A stretch of 64,000 nt of DNA from Mytilus edulis (GCF_963676685.1 NC_092346.1:77143821-77207820); one strand, 5' to 3'; counted from the stretch's first letter, positions 22,701-35,200 are shown. Numbers and translations: made by a program. The notes: a model not told the origin generated them from the letters alone.

Positions 22701-24128
22701 CAAACATGAAATAGATAATAAGAGACAACTGGAACCATCTCAAAATAAAACCATGCATGTAAATTACACAATAAGTACATCGAAGAAAGTATTTACGGAA
22801 ACGAAATGTTCTGTTTTGGTGTGTTTCTCTTTTGAAAGGGTTAGAACGGGCTCATTACAAGGAATATGCCGTGTATGTTACTAGCATAAATGCGATATAA
22901 ATCTAATTAGTCAGAATTTACATTTGTAAATAGATCAAAAACTCTATTGTGTCTCTTTAATATCTATTTTATAACTATTTTTTTGTACTGTTGTTTGTCT
23001 TTTTGTCGTTTTATACCGTGGCGTTGTCAATATTGTCAGTGTTTTTTTCGAAACATTAATTTATATTGTCCCTTTGGCATCTACCGCCTCGTTTTTATGC
23101 TGTATTCTCATTTCACATTATTTTTCCGTTTCAGACTAAGTGCACCAATAAATTACGAAAGCACTGTATCAAATGTGGTTAGTTACAGCCCTGCAATGAC
23201 ACGAACACATGTGGCTAGTTACGCCCCTGCAATGACGAGTACAAAAGTGGCTAGCTACAACCCTGGAATGACACGTTCACAAACGATTAGTTACACCCCT
23301 GCAGTGTCACGTGCACAAGCGTCTAGCTACAGCATCCCTGCAGTTACACGTACTTATGTAGGAACCGGTGGACATAAAAATTCCTATCACCAAGCATCCT
23401 ACAGACCTGGGTACTGCAGACGTTATCACAACAAATATAGATGTAAGTTGTTTTGTTCTTATTACAAGACATATTCGAAGTGTTCTTTATTCTACTACAC
23501 AAATAATGTATATAAATAAAGGCAACAGTAGTATACGGGTGTTAAAAAGTCATAAATCGATTGAGAGAAAACAAATCCGGGTTACAAACCAAAATCAAGG
23601 GAAACATATCAACTTTAAGAGGAAATTAAAGGAACAACAGGAACACCAAACATTGAAATAGAAAGTAAGTAACCGACGAATTCATAAATTCGATTTTTTT
23701 TACTGTGATGTCGAAACAATGACATTTTTTATGAACCAAGTGATACGTGTGGATCCACATGTCTTATATAAGAAGATGTGGTATGAGTGCGAATGAGATA
23801 ACTCTCCATCCAAGTCACAATTTGTGAAAGAATAAACATTATATGTCAAAGTACGGTCTTCAACACGGAGCCTTGGCTCACACCGAACAGCAAACTATAA
23901 AAGGTCATACAGAATGACTATAGTGTCAAGTCATCCACAAGTCTAGCACAGAAACACATGATCACACATTGCTACTTTTATTTTATGGTATCTTGTCTGT
24001 ATAGAAGATCAAATGTTCTTTAAAATTTAACAGTCATCGAATACGAATGCTAAACCTTAATCCACACACCAATAGTTAATGCATTCAAATTCATTTTGCA
24101 CATGATTTTTGTTCTTTTCACAGATTAA
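13746..24128 (+). CDS. Cytoplasmic intermediate filament protein IF1 (9 exons)
   Basis: Nine exons (13746-13780, 18430-18921, 19670-19759, 20319-20504, 21259-21538, 21726-21851, 22470-22690, 23135-23442, 24124-24128) join to 1,743 nt, 580 residues. The head is residues 1-114, rich in Ser, Tyr and Thr. The rod is 115-477, opening with the coil-1A signature LNDRLSEYINKVRQL and closing with EIEAMKMLLAEEERR, the two consensus ends of the IF rod. A rod of about 362 residues is the long lamin/protostome type. The tail (478-580) has five 12-residue repeats and no lamin-tail Ig domain, nuclear localisation signal or CaaX box. A cytoplasmic coiled-coil dimer and filament subunit is expected. It is a tandem paralogue of IF2, 2.1 kb downstream. 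Exon 1 is inferred from phase. Confidence 0.87.
14230..14440 (+). repeat. Dispersed mollusc-type repeat
   Basis: The sequence begins GATTGATTGATGGGTGTTTA ACGCCACTTTCGGCACG and continues TGTGGCGGTCAGTTATTAGG, GGAAGCTGAAATGACC and AGAACCACCAATATTCGACA. I recognise this as a widely dispersed bivalve repeat but cannot name its family with certainty. Confidence 0.5.
17201..17842. mobile_element. TTAA-flanked MITE
   Basis: The element begins TTAAGGATGTACACCTCTGA and ends TCAGAAGAATACATCCTTAA, so the tips are inverted and TTAA stands at both outer edges (17201-17204 and 17839-17842). TTAA target sites and short TIRs are typical of piggyBac-type elements. The 634-bp interior is AT-rich and non-coding, so the copy is non-autonomous. 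Confidence 0.7.
18430..18921 (+). CDS. IF1 exon 2 (head and coil 1A)
   Basis: The acceptor TTTTTTTTCAG lies just before the exon. The exon encodes head residues YDTSYKNFYNDKACRSCTYK onward and coil 1A (LNDRLSEYINKVRQL). The donor GTAGGT leaves two bases of an Arg codon. The cluster CRSC is unusual in an IF head. Confidence 0.85.
18922..19669 (+). other. IF1 intron 2
   Basis: The intron runs from GTAGGT to TATTACAG. It is AT-rich, and I see no repeat or exon in it. Confidence 0.6.
19670..19759 (+). CDS. IF1 exon 3 (coil 1B start)
   Basis: This 90-nt exon encodes GQLQGSVQDKHSLEQQYGSF and IQTSKDLEK between split Arg codons. It has the same length and phase as IF2 exon 3, whose protein begins RQLQDTVSEKNKYQQQNGSY. 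Confidence 0.85.
19760..20318 (+). other. IF1 intron 3
   Basis: The intron runs from GTAATA to TGCAACAG. It is AT-rich and nothing else is recognised. Confidence 0.55.
20319..20504 (+). CDS. IF1 exon 4 (coil 1B)
   Basis: This 186-nt exon encodes LALEVDKNRELVGNVTSYQQ onward to RREDFKG-type ending DREDFKG. Phase 2 holds at both ends. Heptad hydrophobics run through it (TISCLEQEIAKL). Confidence 0.88.
20505..21258 (+). other. IF1 intron 4
   Basis: The intron runs from GTAATA to CATTTTAG. No repeat or exon is recognised. Confidence 0.55.
21259..21538 (+). CDS. IF1 exon 5 (coil 1B to coil 2)
   Basis: This 280-nt exon encodes 93 residues after the split Arg, beginning WERELQTRKDVEEAFAASTK and ending SDIESRYGKS. 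It runs from phase 2 to phase 0, with the donor GTAAGT. Confidence 0.9.
21726..21851 (+). CDS. IF1 exon 6 (coil 2)
   Basis: This 126-nt exon of 42 codons encodes ISVLKSQMENDADTIGRLEK onward to AKIAALESQ. Phase is 0 at both ends. The acceptor is TTTTTTTCTTCAG and the donor GTAAGA. Confidence 0.9.
21852..22469 (+). other. IF1 intron 6 with a short tandem repeat
   Basis: This intron holds three tandem copies of a 22-25-bp unit around TTTGTCCCGAT at 22131-22200, and otherwise AT-rich sequence. Confidence 0.6.
22470..22690 (+). CDS. IF1 exon 7 (end of rod)
   Basis: This 221-nt exon encodes the end of coil 2. It begins VGAMAQQKQSLEALLAQERS and finishes with the rod-termination motif EIEAMKMLLAEEERR, the invertebrate form of the EYQxLLxxExR consensus. 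It runs from phase 0 to phase 2. Confidence 0.92.
22691..23134 (+). other. IF1 intron 7 with a family E tail fragment
   Basis: At 22985-23095 the intron carries a + strand copy of the retroelement E 3' end (GTCTTTTTGTCGTTTTATAC, then TTGTCCCTTTGGCATCTACC). The remainder is AT-rich. Confidence 0.55.
23135..23442 (+). CDS. IF1 exon 8 (repeat tail)
   Basis: This exon encodes the tail with five SY-P-x-TR repeats, then HQASYRPGYCRRYHNKYR. The donor GTAAGT at 23443 is a strong consensus and leaves one base (T). If this donor is not used, the frame stays open for 25 more residues to a stop at 23517-23519. Confidence 0.78.
23175..23357 (+). repeat. Five 36-39-bp coding repeats in the IF1 tail
   Basis: Units start at 23175, 23211, 23247, 23283 and 23319. 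Each encodes a 12-residue motif such as VASYAPAMTSTK; the last is 13 residues. Tyr and Pro positions are fixed while others vary, so the repeat is under some constraint or is young. Confidence 0.85.
23443..24123 (+). other. IF1 intron 8 with family C and B fragments
   Basis: A family C fragment (23518-23665, starting GGCAACAGTAGTATACGG) and a family B fragment (23770-23900) fill half of it. Confidence 0.6.
24124..24128 (+). CDS. IF1 exon 9 (stop exon)
   Basis: The acceptor TTTTCACAG precedes AT, which completes a Tyr codon with the T of exon 8, and is followed by the stop TAA at 24126-24128. The 3' UTR continues; a possible ATTAAA lies near 24417. The exon is inferred from phase only. Confidence 0.5.
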
Positions 24129-26228
24129 GAAGAGTGCATATCAAACAATGAGCAATCGAGTGAAACTTCACAGCACCAAACTAATTGTATAGATGTTAAT
24201 TAATACATGACTTCCTGCATTGCAACGTACAGCTGCTTCTTAACAGAATTATATTTTCTTTTGAATTCAAAAAACAGTTATATAAAAGTAGTAAATATGA
24301 CATAAATTATTGTAATCCGTCCAACTATATGAATTGATTTATCTTATGATTAGATGATATAAATGTACTGCTTTAGAAAATAATTGGTATTCTTTCATTC
24401 TGTGTTCACTTTATGCCATTAAAACTTACATCGCTAATGGTGGTATGACTGTCAATCTTATATAATACCACTTGCTTAGTGGCTAGTGCTTCTTTAAAAT
24501 ACTATAATTATTAATTAGTCGGTTTATGTATTATGTAAGTATAGAAAGAAGGCCTATTACATTCAAACTACATTGGAAGAAATATTTTTGATTGGATGCT
24601 ATTGGCGTATCTCAATAACTTGTAAACATTTGGTATTGCACTACAAACAGTTATATGATCAGACAACGTGATGTGCATTCTTTAATCAGTATAATGACCA
24701 ATTGGGTTGCTTTCAAATTGATATTAGCTATACAAACGTATATCAAATTTTACGATACTATCCTTATAGCCTCTAGTTAAAATTACTGATCAAAATAACT
24801 TTGTTCACAATCATTCTTAGGGTATCATAAAAAGGAGGTTTTTTGGAGATTTTAAAAAAAAAAAATCTTCACCTCTATAACACAAATACACGAAAGTCGT
24901 CATCTAAAGATTCACCATTATTAATAACCCAAATTGATGGTTATATAAACGTATGGCATCGATTCAGTGTACACGTCAAATGTTTCGAGTATAACGTTCA
25001 TCGTGGATATTAGAGATCAATAAGCCAAAAAATTAAAAAGCTTCAGATACAGTGTAATGTAAACCAACATGATCGAAACACAGAACCAAAACCGTCTAGA
25101 CTTATGTTTTCTAAAGAAAGTTGAAATCATAGCTATCGAAAACAATTCTATAATTTCTATTCAGTAGAAATGTTCCTATCAAATTAATTCAGCCCAAAAC
25201 AAATGCTACTGATTGGATGGTATCCTAGGGTAATCATAATCAACCATCATCTGTAACAAATACTGGTATAAATGTAAAGCGGCTAATATATGACAAGCCG
25301 CAGACGATTTCAATTTGGATATTATAAATTTTTCTCACTTGAGCAGCAATATACAAATTGTGAACATTTTTGTTTTCATTTCTTGCCTCTACTTCGACTG
25401 CACATTATGTTTGTTGGCGTTCTTGTTATAGTAGTTTGTGTGTTTGTTTGAATTTATAGTGTCTGTGATGCAAGGTTACACAGTTCAGGCTACTGGATCC
25501 CGATTTTTGTCACATTCATCTATCATTTTTTATAGAAAGTATGGATTCTTTGTAGTGACGTGTTATAGTATTCTTTTATTTGTCTTTTACTTTTTAGTCT
25601 GTTTCGGTGGTATCCATTTGACTTGGCTCTGTACTTATACATCCCGCCATTGTGTTATTGTTCTATGAGAATTTTTGTATTCTTGTCCTTCTTAGAATTG
25701 CTGAAAACTTAAACAAAAACATGTAACATCAAGAAAAATACCTATGGTTAGAACAATTGACGGCAGACTGTTCAATCATTGTCACTTAAGAAAAATGTCG
25801 AAGAAATCGATTATTAGTAGAATTATCACATTATTCTGCCATGGAAGAAACATCAGATCAAACTGAGCTTATTTTATGCCTCATGAAATCATCGATATTA
25901 TATTTTTCAAAATATATTGCTTTTTATACTTGGGTATTAGTAGAATTTAAACTTAACCATTAACGGAAGAGTATGTTTATAAGATAAATCTAAAGTACAC
26001 AGAAACGCCTATCAACAAACAAACCGATGAGTTCGTAACAACTGACTGGTTGTGCATCATATTTATATCAGAAACCCCGAACGGAAAAATCAAATAAATA
26101 TGCAAATTTAAAGTTTATTTTTATTTACGTATGGAAACCATAGATACAAACTATCCATGCACAAACATTGTAATATCATCAATACACGGATGTTGCTAGT
26201 GTAAACTGACATCCATTTCCCAGGAAAA
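24129..26228. other. IF1 3' UTR and IF1-IF2 intergenic spacer
   Basis: This 2.1-kb spacer is AT-rich. No exon, repeat array or element is recognised apart from an A-run near 24850. The last 170 bp contain the likely IF2 promoter. Confidence 0.5.
26059..26067 (+). promoter_or_regulatory. Possible TATA box of IF2
   Basis: CATATTTATATC lies about 165 bp before the IF2 start codon, a spacing that fits a short 5' UTR. This is a motif match only. Confidence 0.3.
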
Positions 26229-26254
26229 ATGAATTACGGCATGTACCAACCAAG
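26229..26254 (+). CDS. IF2 exon 1 (start exon)
   Basis: ATG at 26229 encodes MNYGMYQP plus AG of a split codon, followed by the donor GTAAGA. Phase 2 matches exon 2. The gene architecture parallels that of IF1 exon 1. Confidence 0.7.
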
Positions 26255-29200
26255 GTAAGATTTTTATACACCGGGGAAACGAAATCTACTCGACCACAGG
26301 GAATATTTTTTTTTAGGAAATGTTGTTTTGAATCTTTTAAAATAACTATAGATAATCATATATTTGTCGATAAAACTATGTCGTGTACGTTTTGTCAGTA
26401 ACATAATGTGAGGCATATATAATTATATCTGGTTCTTTTGTGAATTTAACGGAAAAAGATATAAGCACACGGAGAGCCTTTAAATACAGTGGCAATACAT
26501 AGCACATATATATGTTAAAAACTGGGATTGACAGTTTAAAAAAAAACCAAATTATCATAAAGAAAACCATTACATACATAGTCATAAAGTAAACGAGGAA
26601 ATCGTTTAACATTGGACTAAGGAATGTCTGGCAACCATTGTATTAACCAATCAAATGTACATTTATTGAAAATTAATGCGACTGTCATACAAGTGAGAGG
26701 TTTAGCTAGCTATAAAACTAGGTTTACTCATAAAACTAGGTTTATTCCACCATTTTTTACTTTAAAACATGCATGTACCAAGTCAGAAATATGACAGTTG
26801 TTGTCTTTTTGTTTTATGTGTTTGAGAGCTTTTGATTTTGCCATTTGACTTTCCGTTTGAATTTTCCTCGCAGTTCAGCACTTATGTAATTTTTCTTTTT
26901 ACCATTTTATCATGAAAATGTATTGATTACGTTTTTTTTTATTGCGGTTGCCGGTGACATGGGGCTCTTTTCACACTAAAGTGTTCGTCAAAAATTGATC
27001 GGAAATTATATTGAAATTTTCATGATAAATACGAATATTTTTTCTAACTTAGGGTTTTTAGTGAAACGAGTTGCTGTTCTGTTTTTGGTGAGCAAGTTTG
27101 AAGATATCTGTTAATAATAACCAGTATATAACCATAATTTATTACTAAATTAAATATGTAACGTTCAGCATTTATTCAAAATCGAAGAAAAAAAAGAGAA
27201 CCGGAACATTTTTGAACTACCAAATCCAGCAGTAAAATCAATATAATATAGTCATACAGGATTTTACAGAGTTCTATCCTCACGCTCATTCATCCCATAC
27301 TCATTTCTTTCGCATTTGTGTGATTTGGATTTTTCTTTAGTAGTGTATAAAAGTATAAACATAATGGAACATTGTATGAATGCTATTGAAACAACTATTC
27401 AACAGGGTTCATATGACGAAGATTTAAACAATTAAAGGTCAGCGTCCGGCCTTGCTTTAAATTAAAAAAAATACATTCATTTTAACATCAGATCTTATAT
27501 CTTTAAGTATATATACCTGTATATATATTGTACAAAAGTGTTAGAATTTATTAATAATATTTTACCAATTTCAGTCCTTACTTATTTTTTTTTAATATCC
27601 TTCATTATAAAACTTATGATTGAAGATTAAAATCGTAAATATCAATATGCCAGATACCGGTATGTGAAAGCTCGCCAATTACAAAAATCATAAACCGACA
27701 ATAAGAAAATAAGAATTAACATTTGTGAAAGAAATAACTTACCTAACAGTACACACAGATATTGGAATCTATACCACTTGATTCCCAACGTCAAAAGGGA
27801 ATGAACCCTCTACTTACGTTGACCCCGACTTGGAACAGTCAAATACAAATGAACCACAGTATAATAAGAATAAGAATAAGAATATTTATTATTCCAATCA
27901 AGGGCCCTTGATGGGCAGGCAGCATGACATGTACACATAAAACAATACATCATGATTTGTAACAGAAAAACATTTTTATATACTAAAATGAAACGTATAC
28001 GATATATCAGACACCAAAGATATACAGATAAAACAGAACTGAATAATACCGTAACAAAGAATAATCACAGGTACTGAAAGTAATCTCAAAGTACCAACCT
28101 GATGAAATAGACGTCACTTTCAATTGTAAAAAAAAACTTTTAACCATACAACAATAAACCGACAATTTCAGAGAGAATGGTATTCAGATTTCTCAGAGCT
28201 GTTATATCATAAATGATACCATTTGTACATGCATTTCGACAATTTATACCTCTCGAAGCTGAAAAATTTCAATTGAAAGTCCGAAACCTAGTTAAAACGT
28301 TGCAAAAGATGGCCAAAAGAAAAAGGACATCAATGATAGCCAAATCAGAACAAGGAATTAGATATTTGCATTAGGGATATAAGTTTCTTAATCTAAAATG
28401 ATTTTTTTTTCTCAGCAAATATTGAATTTTACCTTTTAAACAATATATGAGTGACCAAGTACAATCCGCGAGACTACAACACTATTGGTCTTATATCACA
28501 ACTCAATTCGAAGTTGTTAATGATACCCGGAGTGCTAAGAGTGTCTGATTTCTTCTTCGAAATGAACTCATGGTAAAATCCACCTTATACAAAAAAAAAA
28601 TCTGTCAAGTTTTAAAAAAAAATATGATAGTTAAAACATTTATGATTAAAAGTACAACCATTGAATTCCTATCAATATATGTCTCGCAAACCTATTATTA
28701 ATTTCACAAGATAACTAAAACGATTTTTTCTATGCGTTGAAAGAGAAAATTGTTTTTCAATATAGTTTGATATAGTTATTGTTTCTAAGTTCGTTTATTT
28801 GATTTTTTATGGCCAGGGTTTTTTTTAAAATCGATTAGTTGTACAACACTCAAGACAAGTAGGTTGTTGAATAATGAGCAAACTAGATTTTTTATTCTGA
28901 AATTTCTATTTACTAAGTAAAAGAAAATCATTTGTTATAGAAGTATTTTGTATGCGGCTGTTGTAATTCTATATTATCTTTTCTAAGTTCTTTCAACACG
29001 ACATACAGAACATACTATGGCTATCCAGGAAAATCTTTAGGAAAAAGCAATTCTATGTCAAAAAGCTTAAACCCAGGTCATAAGCAGAGCAAAATAAGCG
29101 TCAGTGACATATCGAAATCATTGGAACGGTCAGCAACGCTTGGACTGGAAAGGCCAGCATCTCATGGACTCGACCGGTCAGCAACTCAGGGACTACAAGG

Positions 29201-32200
29201 TTTACAGTACAGCCCTGGAACACCAACAACCAACTACAGACCACAATCTTCATTCGGTCGATTGTCCGACAAGGATGAATTACTGAGACTGAATAATAGA
29301 TTATCTGAATACATCACAAGAGTAAGACAGCTTGGAGAAAAAAATGGACAAACAGATTCAGCTGCTTTCATACAGTCTATTAAAATACTGGAAGATGAAT
29401 TGGGAAAACTGAAAGCAATGTATGAATCTGAACTCAACAATATAAGGTAAACTATTCTTGAAAATATTACACATATTCTTTTACAAATTACGAAACAAAA
29501 AAATTCCTTTCAATATGAAAGTACAAGATTACGAATGAGACGTATGTAAAATTTACACACAGACAAAAAAAGTTAATCTCCGCAGTTGACTCCTGTCTAA
29601 TTTCCAAAATACATATTATACATATCATGTTCCATGACCTGCTTAAAATTTGACGGACTAAATGAATGAGAGTTGTCTCATTGGCACTCATACATAATTA
29701 TACATTATTGACACATACTCATACAATCGGCATACCATGTTTATACCTTATTTGTCATTAAAATTAGAATAGTTCAGATAGTATCGTGGAATTATAATAA
29801 CTACTTATCACTTTTGATTTTTTATAGACGACAGCTTCAAGACACTGTTTCTGAAAAGAACAAATATCAACAACAAAATGGAAGCTATTTACAAGCTATA
29901 AAAGATTTGGAAAACAGGTAATTTTTTTTATTAACAAAATAGTTACAACAGAAAGTTATAATATAGGTAAGGTTTTTCGATTTTTTGATAGTCAGGAGAG
30001 TTGGAAAATTCTCAGAAATAGAATATCATCTTTACACTATTGTTAGAATCAAAGAAACATTAAAAGAATTTGTCAGTTACCGTATGGGATGAATAAATCT
30101 TCATTTAGATAAAACCATTAATCAACTACCTACTAAGAAAATCAAAATTTGGTATTGCTCTTAAATTCAAGCTGCGACATGACACGGTAAGATTAAGTAA
30201 TACATGTTTTTAAATGTCTGATTTCATTATAACTAAATCATTTGTGTTTATTTGTTATAATTTATTAACGGTTTTTTTTTATATAAAGGCTGACACAAGA
30301 AATAAGCAAGAACAATGAACTAGTCAATAACATCAATAACTATCAGTTGAAGATAAGTTGTCTTGAGCAAGAACTAACAAAAATAAAGTCAGCTCCTAAA
30401 CCTGTCGACGAGAGTCCAACGCTAAGAAAACAAGTAGCAGATTTCTCCAGAGAAAGAGAAGACTTCAAAGGAAGGTAAACAATAAATCCATTTTACTGTA
30501 GTGCCAGGTAAATATGCGAGCAAAATGGCTTAATTCAAAATAATACGCCATGTTACACTGGTTTTACTGGGTTCACTAGTTTACAGATTAAACTCTAACA
30601 AAATAAGACTTGTTTTTTTGTGTAAGATATGTAAAAAGGAAATAAAGTCAAGAAAACTAAAGAATCTAAAGTCTTTGACTAAGAAGACATATCATGTTTG
30701 TTTAAAAAAAAAAACATATGAAGAATATCGCAATCAAGAACTAAGATTAAACAACATAAGGCAGTCTGTTCAGTTTTGTCCTATGAAATTGAAATCAATA
30801 GCTCTATTGTCTTACGATCACATTAACTTTTTTTTCTCATTTTATTTAAACGTATAAGATGGGAGAAAGAGCAGCAAATTAGAAAAGATATTGAGGAAAA
30901 ATTTGCTGCCTATGCCAAGAAAGCCGAATTTGACAACAACATTCTAAGACAGCAGTTGAGTGATTTAAAACAACGCTTAGACACATCAACCACTACTATA
31001 GTGAGTCTGGAGTCTAAAATCCGAGAGCAGAACAAATCGGACACAGATATACCACAGTTACTGAGACAAGTGAGGCTAGCAGCAGAGGAAGATATGAGAA
31101 AGCACCAGGCTGAGACTGAAAGGAAACACAATGACAGCGTAATATACATATTATAAGACTTTTCAATGTAACAAATAAAAGAAATTGCCATTTAATTATA
31201 TTTACAAATGTATATTTAAAATTTGTAAATAAACTCATCATAGATACCAGGACTCTTACGTGTACACTTACGCCAGACGCGCGTTTCGTCTACAAAAGAC
31301 TCATCAGTGACGCTCGAATCAAAAAATGTTTAAAAGGCCAAATAAATAAAGAAGTTGAAGAGCATTGAGGACCAAAAATTCCCAAAAGTTTTGCCAAAAT
31401 ACAACTAAGTTAATCTATTCCTGAGGAAGAAGAGCCTTAGTATTTCAAAAATTCACAGTTAATTTATTATTATGTACATATCAATGATAACTCAAGTCAA
31501 CACAGAAGTGCTGACTACTGGGCTGGTGATATCCTCGGGGAAATAAATCTCCACCAGCAGTGACAAATGGGATAGTTCTTTATTCAAAGTGCATTTCGAT
31601 ATAATTTTTATGCCCCACCTACGATAGTACCACCTACGATAATACCACCTACGATAGTAGAGGGACATTATGTTTTCTGGTCTGTGTGTTCGTTCGTTCG
31701 TCCGTCCGTCCGTTCGTCCCGCTTTTTTTTATCAAGGTAGTTTTTGATGAAGTTGAAGTCCAATCAACTTGAAACTTAGTACACATGTTCCCTATGATAT
31801 GATCTTTCTAATTTTAATTCCAAATTAAAGTTTTGACCCCATTTTCACGGTCCACTGAACAAAGAAAATGATAGTGCGAAGTTCAGGTTAAAGTTTTGGT
31901 TAAAGTTTTTGGTCAAGGTAGTTTTTGATGAAGTTGAAGTCCAATCAACTTGAAACTTAGTACACATGTTCCCTATGATATGATCTTTCTAATTTTAATT
32001 CCAAATTAAAGTTTTGACCCCAATTCACGGTCCACTGAACAAAGAAAATGATAGTGCGAAGTTCAGGTTAAAGTTTTGGTTAAAGTTTTTGGTCAAGGTA
32101 GTTTTTGATGAAGTTGAAGTCACATCAACTTGAAACTTAGTACACATGATCCCCATGATATGATCTTTCTAATTTTAATTCTAAATTAAAGTTTTGACCC

Positions 32201-35200
32201 CAATTTCACGGTCCACTGAACATGGAAAATGATATTGCAAGTGGGGCATCCGTGTACTATGGACACATTCATGTTCTTTATATCCTATACTGGTTCTTTT
32301 TATAAACGCTAATCCATATCTTTTAATTGATTTCATAATTATTATTTTATCTTTTCAGATCTCTACATTAAGAGTAAAAATGGAGAGTGACTCCGCTGCT
32401 TTAGCGAGACTAGAAAAAGAGAAGGCTGGAATTTTCGGAAGTTTCGGTGATTTAAAAGCCAAAATTGCTAATCTTGAAGGACAGGTAAATATTTTCTTAT
32501 TAAATGTGATGTTGAAATCATTGTGAATGTAATTCCTATAACAGGTCGAGAACTCTAGATTTTCTGACGTCAGAATATATTTGCATAGTAATTTCCAAAA
32601 CACAAGGCCAATATGGCCTTGAAAAACTGACCAATCGACTCAATGAACTACAATGCATTGTGGGCTACTACGAGTAAACTACTACTTAAAACACGTGGAA
32701 TTAGTGGGAAAACAGTCAATTAATATATTGTCTGGGACTCTCATTACCAAAGTTTTTATTCTGCAAATATATTTAATGTAAAATATATAACGTAATCTTC
32801 AATTTGCATGCTCAGTTTAAAAAAATATTGTTTATTGGCTTCACGATTCGACTTTCTTTTTCGCCTTGCAAAAGTAGTTGAACCGGTTTTGTGCATTGTT
32901 ATGAATTGAACCAGCATTAATTTCACGACATGACACAGTGAAATATCAAATGAAGTGACCACTGTCCAGTAAGAAAATCATTTGAGCCCTTTTAAACCTG
33001 TATAATGTTATTGCAAAATCATTTCTGCCTAGAAAAACACGAAACTTTCATTGAAACACTTCTTTCTGTACTGAATGTGTGGTTTTTTTTTATAAGGACC
33101 TGAACTAATAGTAAGAACATCATAATATTCAGTATGCTAAAAATAAGTGTTATGAAAGGGCAGGTACAGCAATTATAAAAAGGGGGGTCCTAACCCTGGA
33201 CAAAAGGGGAGGGGTTCCAACTACATGTCCCCATCCAAATGCACTGATCGTCCAAAAAAAGAGGGTCCATCCCCCGGAACCCCCGCCCCCTGGATCCGCC
33301 ACTGAGCGGGTACGGTATATAGCTCAATATATTTTTTATAGTTTCATCCATCGATAATATCCGTTTGTTGCTAATTTTATCACAAAATATACCTCAGAGT
33401 TTTTTATCGTTCGGCTGCTGTCCTGTTGACCTATGTCAAATATCTCCAATATTAAAAGTCTCTGGATCATAGTGGGTGCCATATTGCCTATTATTTTTTT
33501 TCTAAAACGTGCTTTGTATAGAGAAATAAGAAGATGAAGTATGAGTGCCAAATGAGACATCTTTCCAACAAAGACATAATTAAGTAAAGTAAGCAGTCAT
33601 AGGTCTAATGCTAAAAAGTAAGCTATTAATGACCCAAAAATTACAAACAATCAAAAAAAAAACCCCGACCCAATTAGATATATAAAAGGACAAGAAATCA
33701 ATCCCATCAAAAAAAATATATATTGTATAGGAGCCTGTATTTCAGTGGTTGTCGTTTGTTTATGTGTTACATATTTGTTTTTCGTTCATTTTTTTTTTTT
33801 ATATAATTAAGGCCGTTAGTTTTCTCGTTTGAATTGTTTTACATTGTTATATCGGGGCCTTTTATAGCTGTCTATGTTGTATGGGCTTTGCTCATTGGTG
33901 AAGGCCGTACGGTGATCTATAAATGTTAATTTCTGTGTCATTTTGGTCTCTTGGGGACAGCTGTCTCATTGGCAATCATACCACATCTTCTTTTTTATTA
34001 TAGATCCAACGCTGCATGCAATTTTCACAAAACATATCAAATTTTCCACCTTGTCGCACATAGATATGGATAAAATCATTACAGCTGATTTCCTAATGCA
34101 TGTGGAGCAAAACTTTGGTAAGCTTGCTTGCTTTGTTTGTATATTGTACAAAATATAAAATATACAAGTTGAACTATGCCTATATATATATATATATTGT
34201 TTAAAGATGTCAATCTTATTTTCAAAGCTTGAATAAGCAACTATACAAACAAAGCAAGCAAGCCAACCAAAGTTTTACTTTGCAGGTTTAAGAAATCAGC
34301 TGTAAGGATTTTATTCAGTTTGGCAAATGTCCGAGCCCGTTAAAAAAACGAACAAACTGAAACTACAGTTGCTGACTTCACAACCTTCAAAACAAAGGGA
34401 ACAGTTTGGAAGTCCCATATACTGAAATGTGACCAACAAAAATACTTATAGATTTTGTTAACACTGCCATGTATGTAAATATTTCTTCACCTTTTTTACG
34501 AACACATATCAAGGATCCCACATTTGCCTTTAATTATCTAAACGAACATTGCGGTACTCTTGAATATCAGCACCGGCTGTTATCGACGGCTTACTTTACA
34601 CCAGTAAGTTTGTCTCATGGGTAATTGTGATTTTTCGCTGTTGTTTCGTTGCTTCTGGTGGACAAATACATGAAATCTCTGTGCCATCATCAAAAAATGT
34701 TAATGGCTATATATCGGGTAATTCAAACCCTTTTTTCTTCGCATAGAAACACCTCTTCGCTAATCTGAGCATGGAAGTAATACTTTATATCACGAACTAT
34801 AAATGAGGATAAACAAAATGAAAAACTAAGCGAAATTGTGAATCCCGCTTTGCACGAAAAAATGTGTTGTATTTCAGTAAATAACACGTGTTCTTGGTTG
34901 ATTGTAAACACGTAGTAGTCCATCATGTATTGTGACTCATTTACTGGATTGGCCAAAAACCTAGGTAAAAATAAATTGCGTCACATGTAAATAAACAATT
35001 GCATGTGCGAGAACATAAGTATGCTAATTTATGCATTTCCATATAAGGTAGTGGTCCCGACCTGTATAACTGGATACTGAAAATTTCAATCTTGCAATAT
35101 TCAGATTTAGTTGCATATTTGATATGACTATCACTTATGCTGAAAGAGTTCTGATTTGCACGATTCAATTTTCAACCAATCTTGCTGGTATCCCATTATA

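Larger units (their letters stand above)
26255..29008 (+). other. IF2 intron 1
   Basis: A family F repeat lies at 26660-26910 and a minus-strand LINE tail at 27865-28095. The rest is AT-rich and no exon is recognised. Confidence 0.55.
31139..32358 (+). other. IF2 intron 5
   Basis: The intron is mostly two repeats: a family A copy (31232-31575) and a tandem-repeat MITE (31611-32270). Confidence 0.7.

Noticed and set aside
13746-24128. Nuclear lamin identity for IF1 or IF2
   Set aside because: The rod is lamin-length, but there is no nuclear localisation signal after the rod, no Ig-like tail and no CaaX end; protostome cytoplasmic IFs share the long rod.
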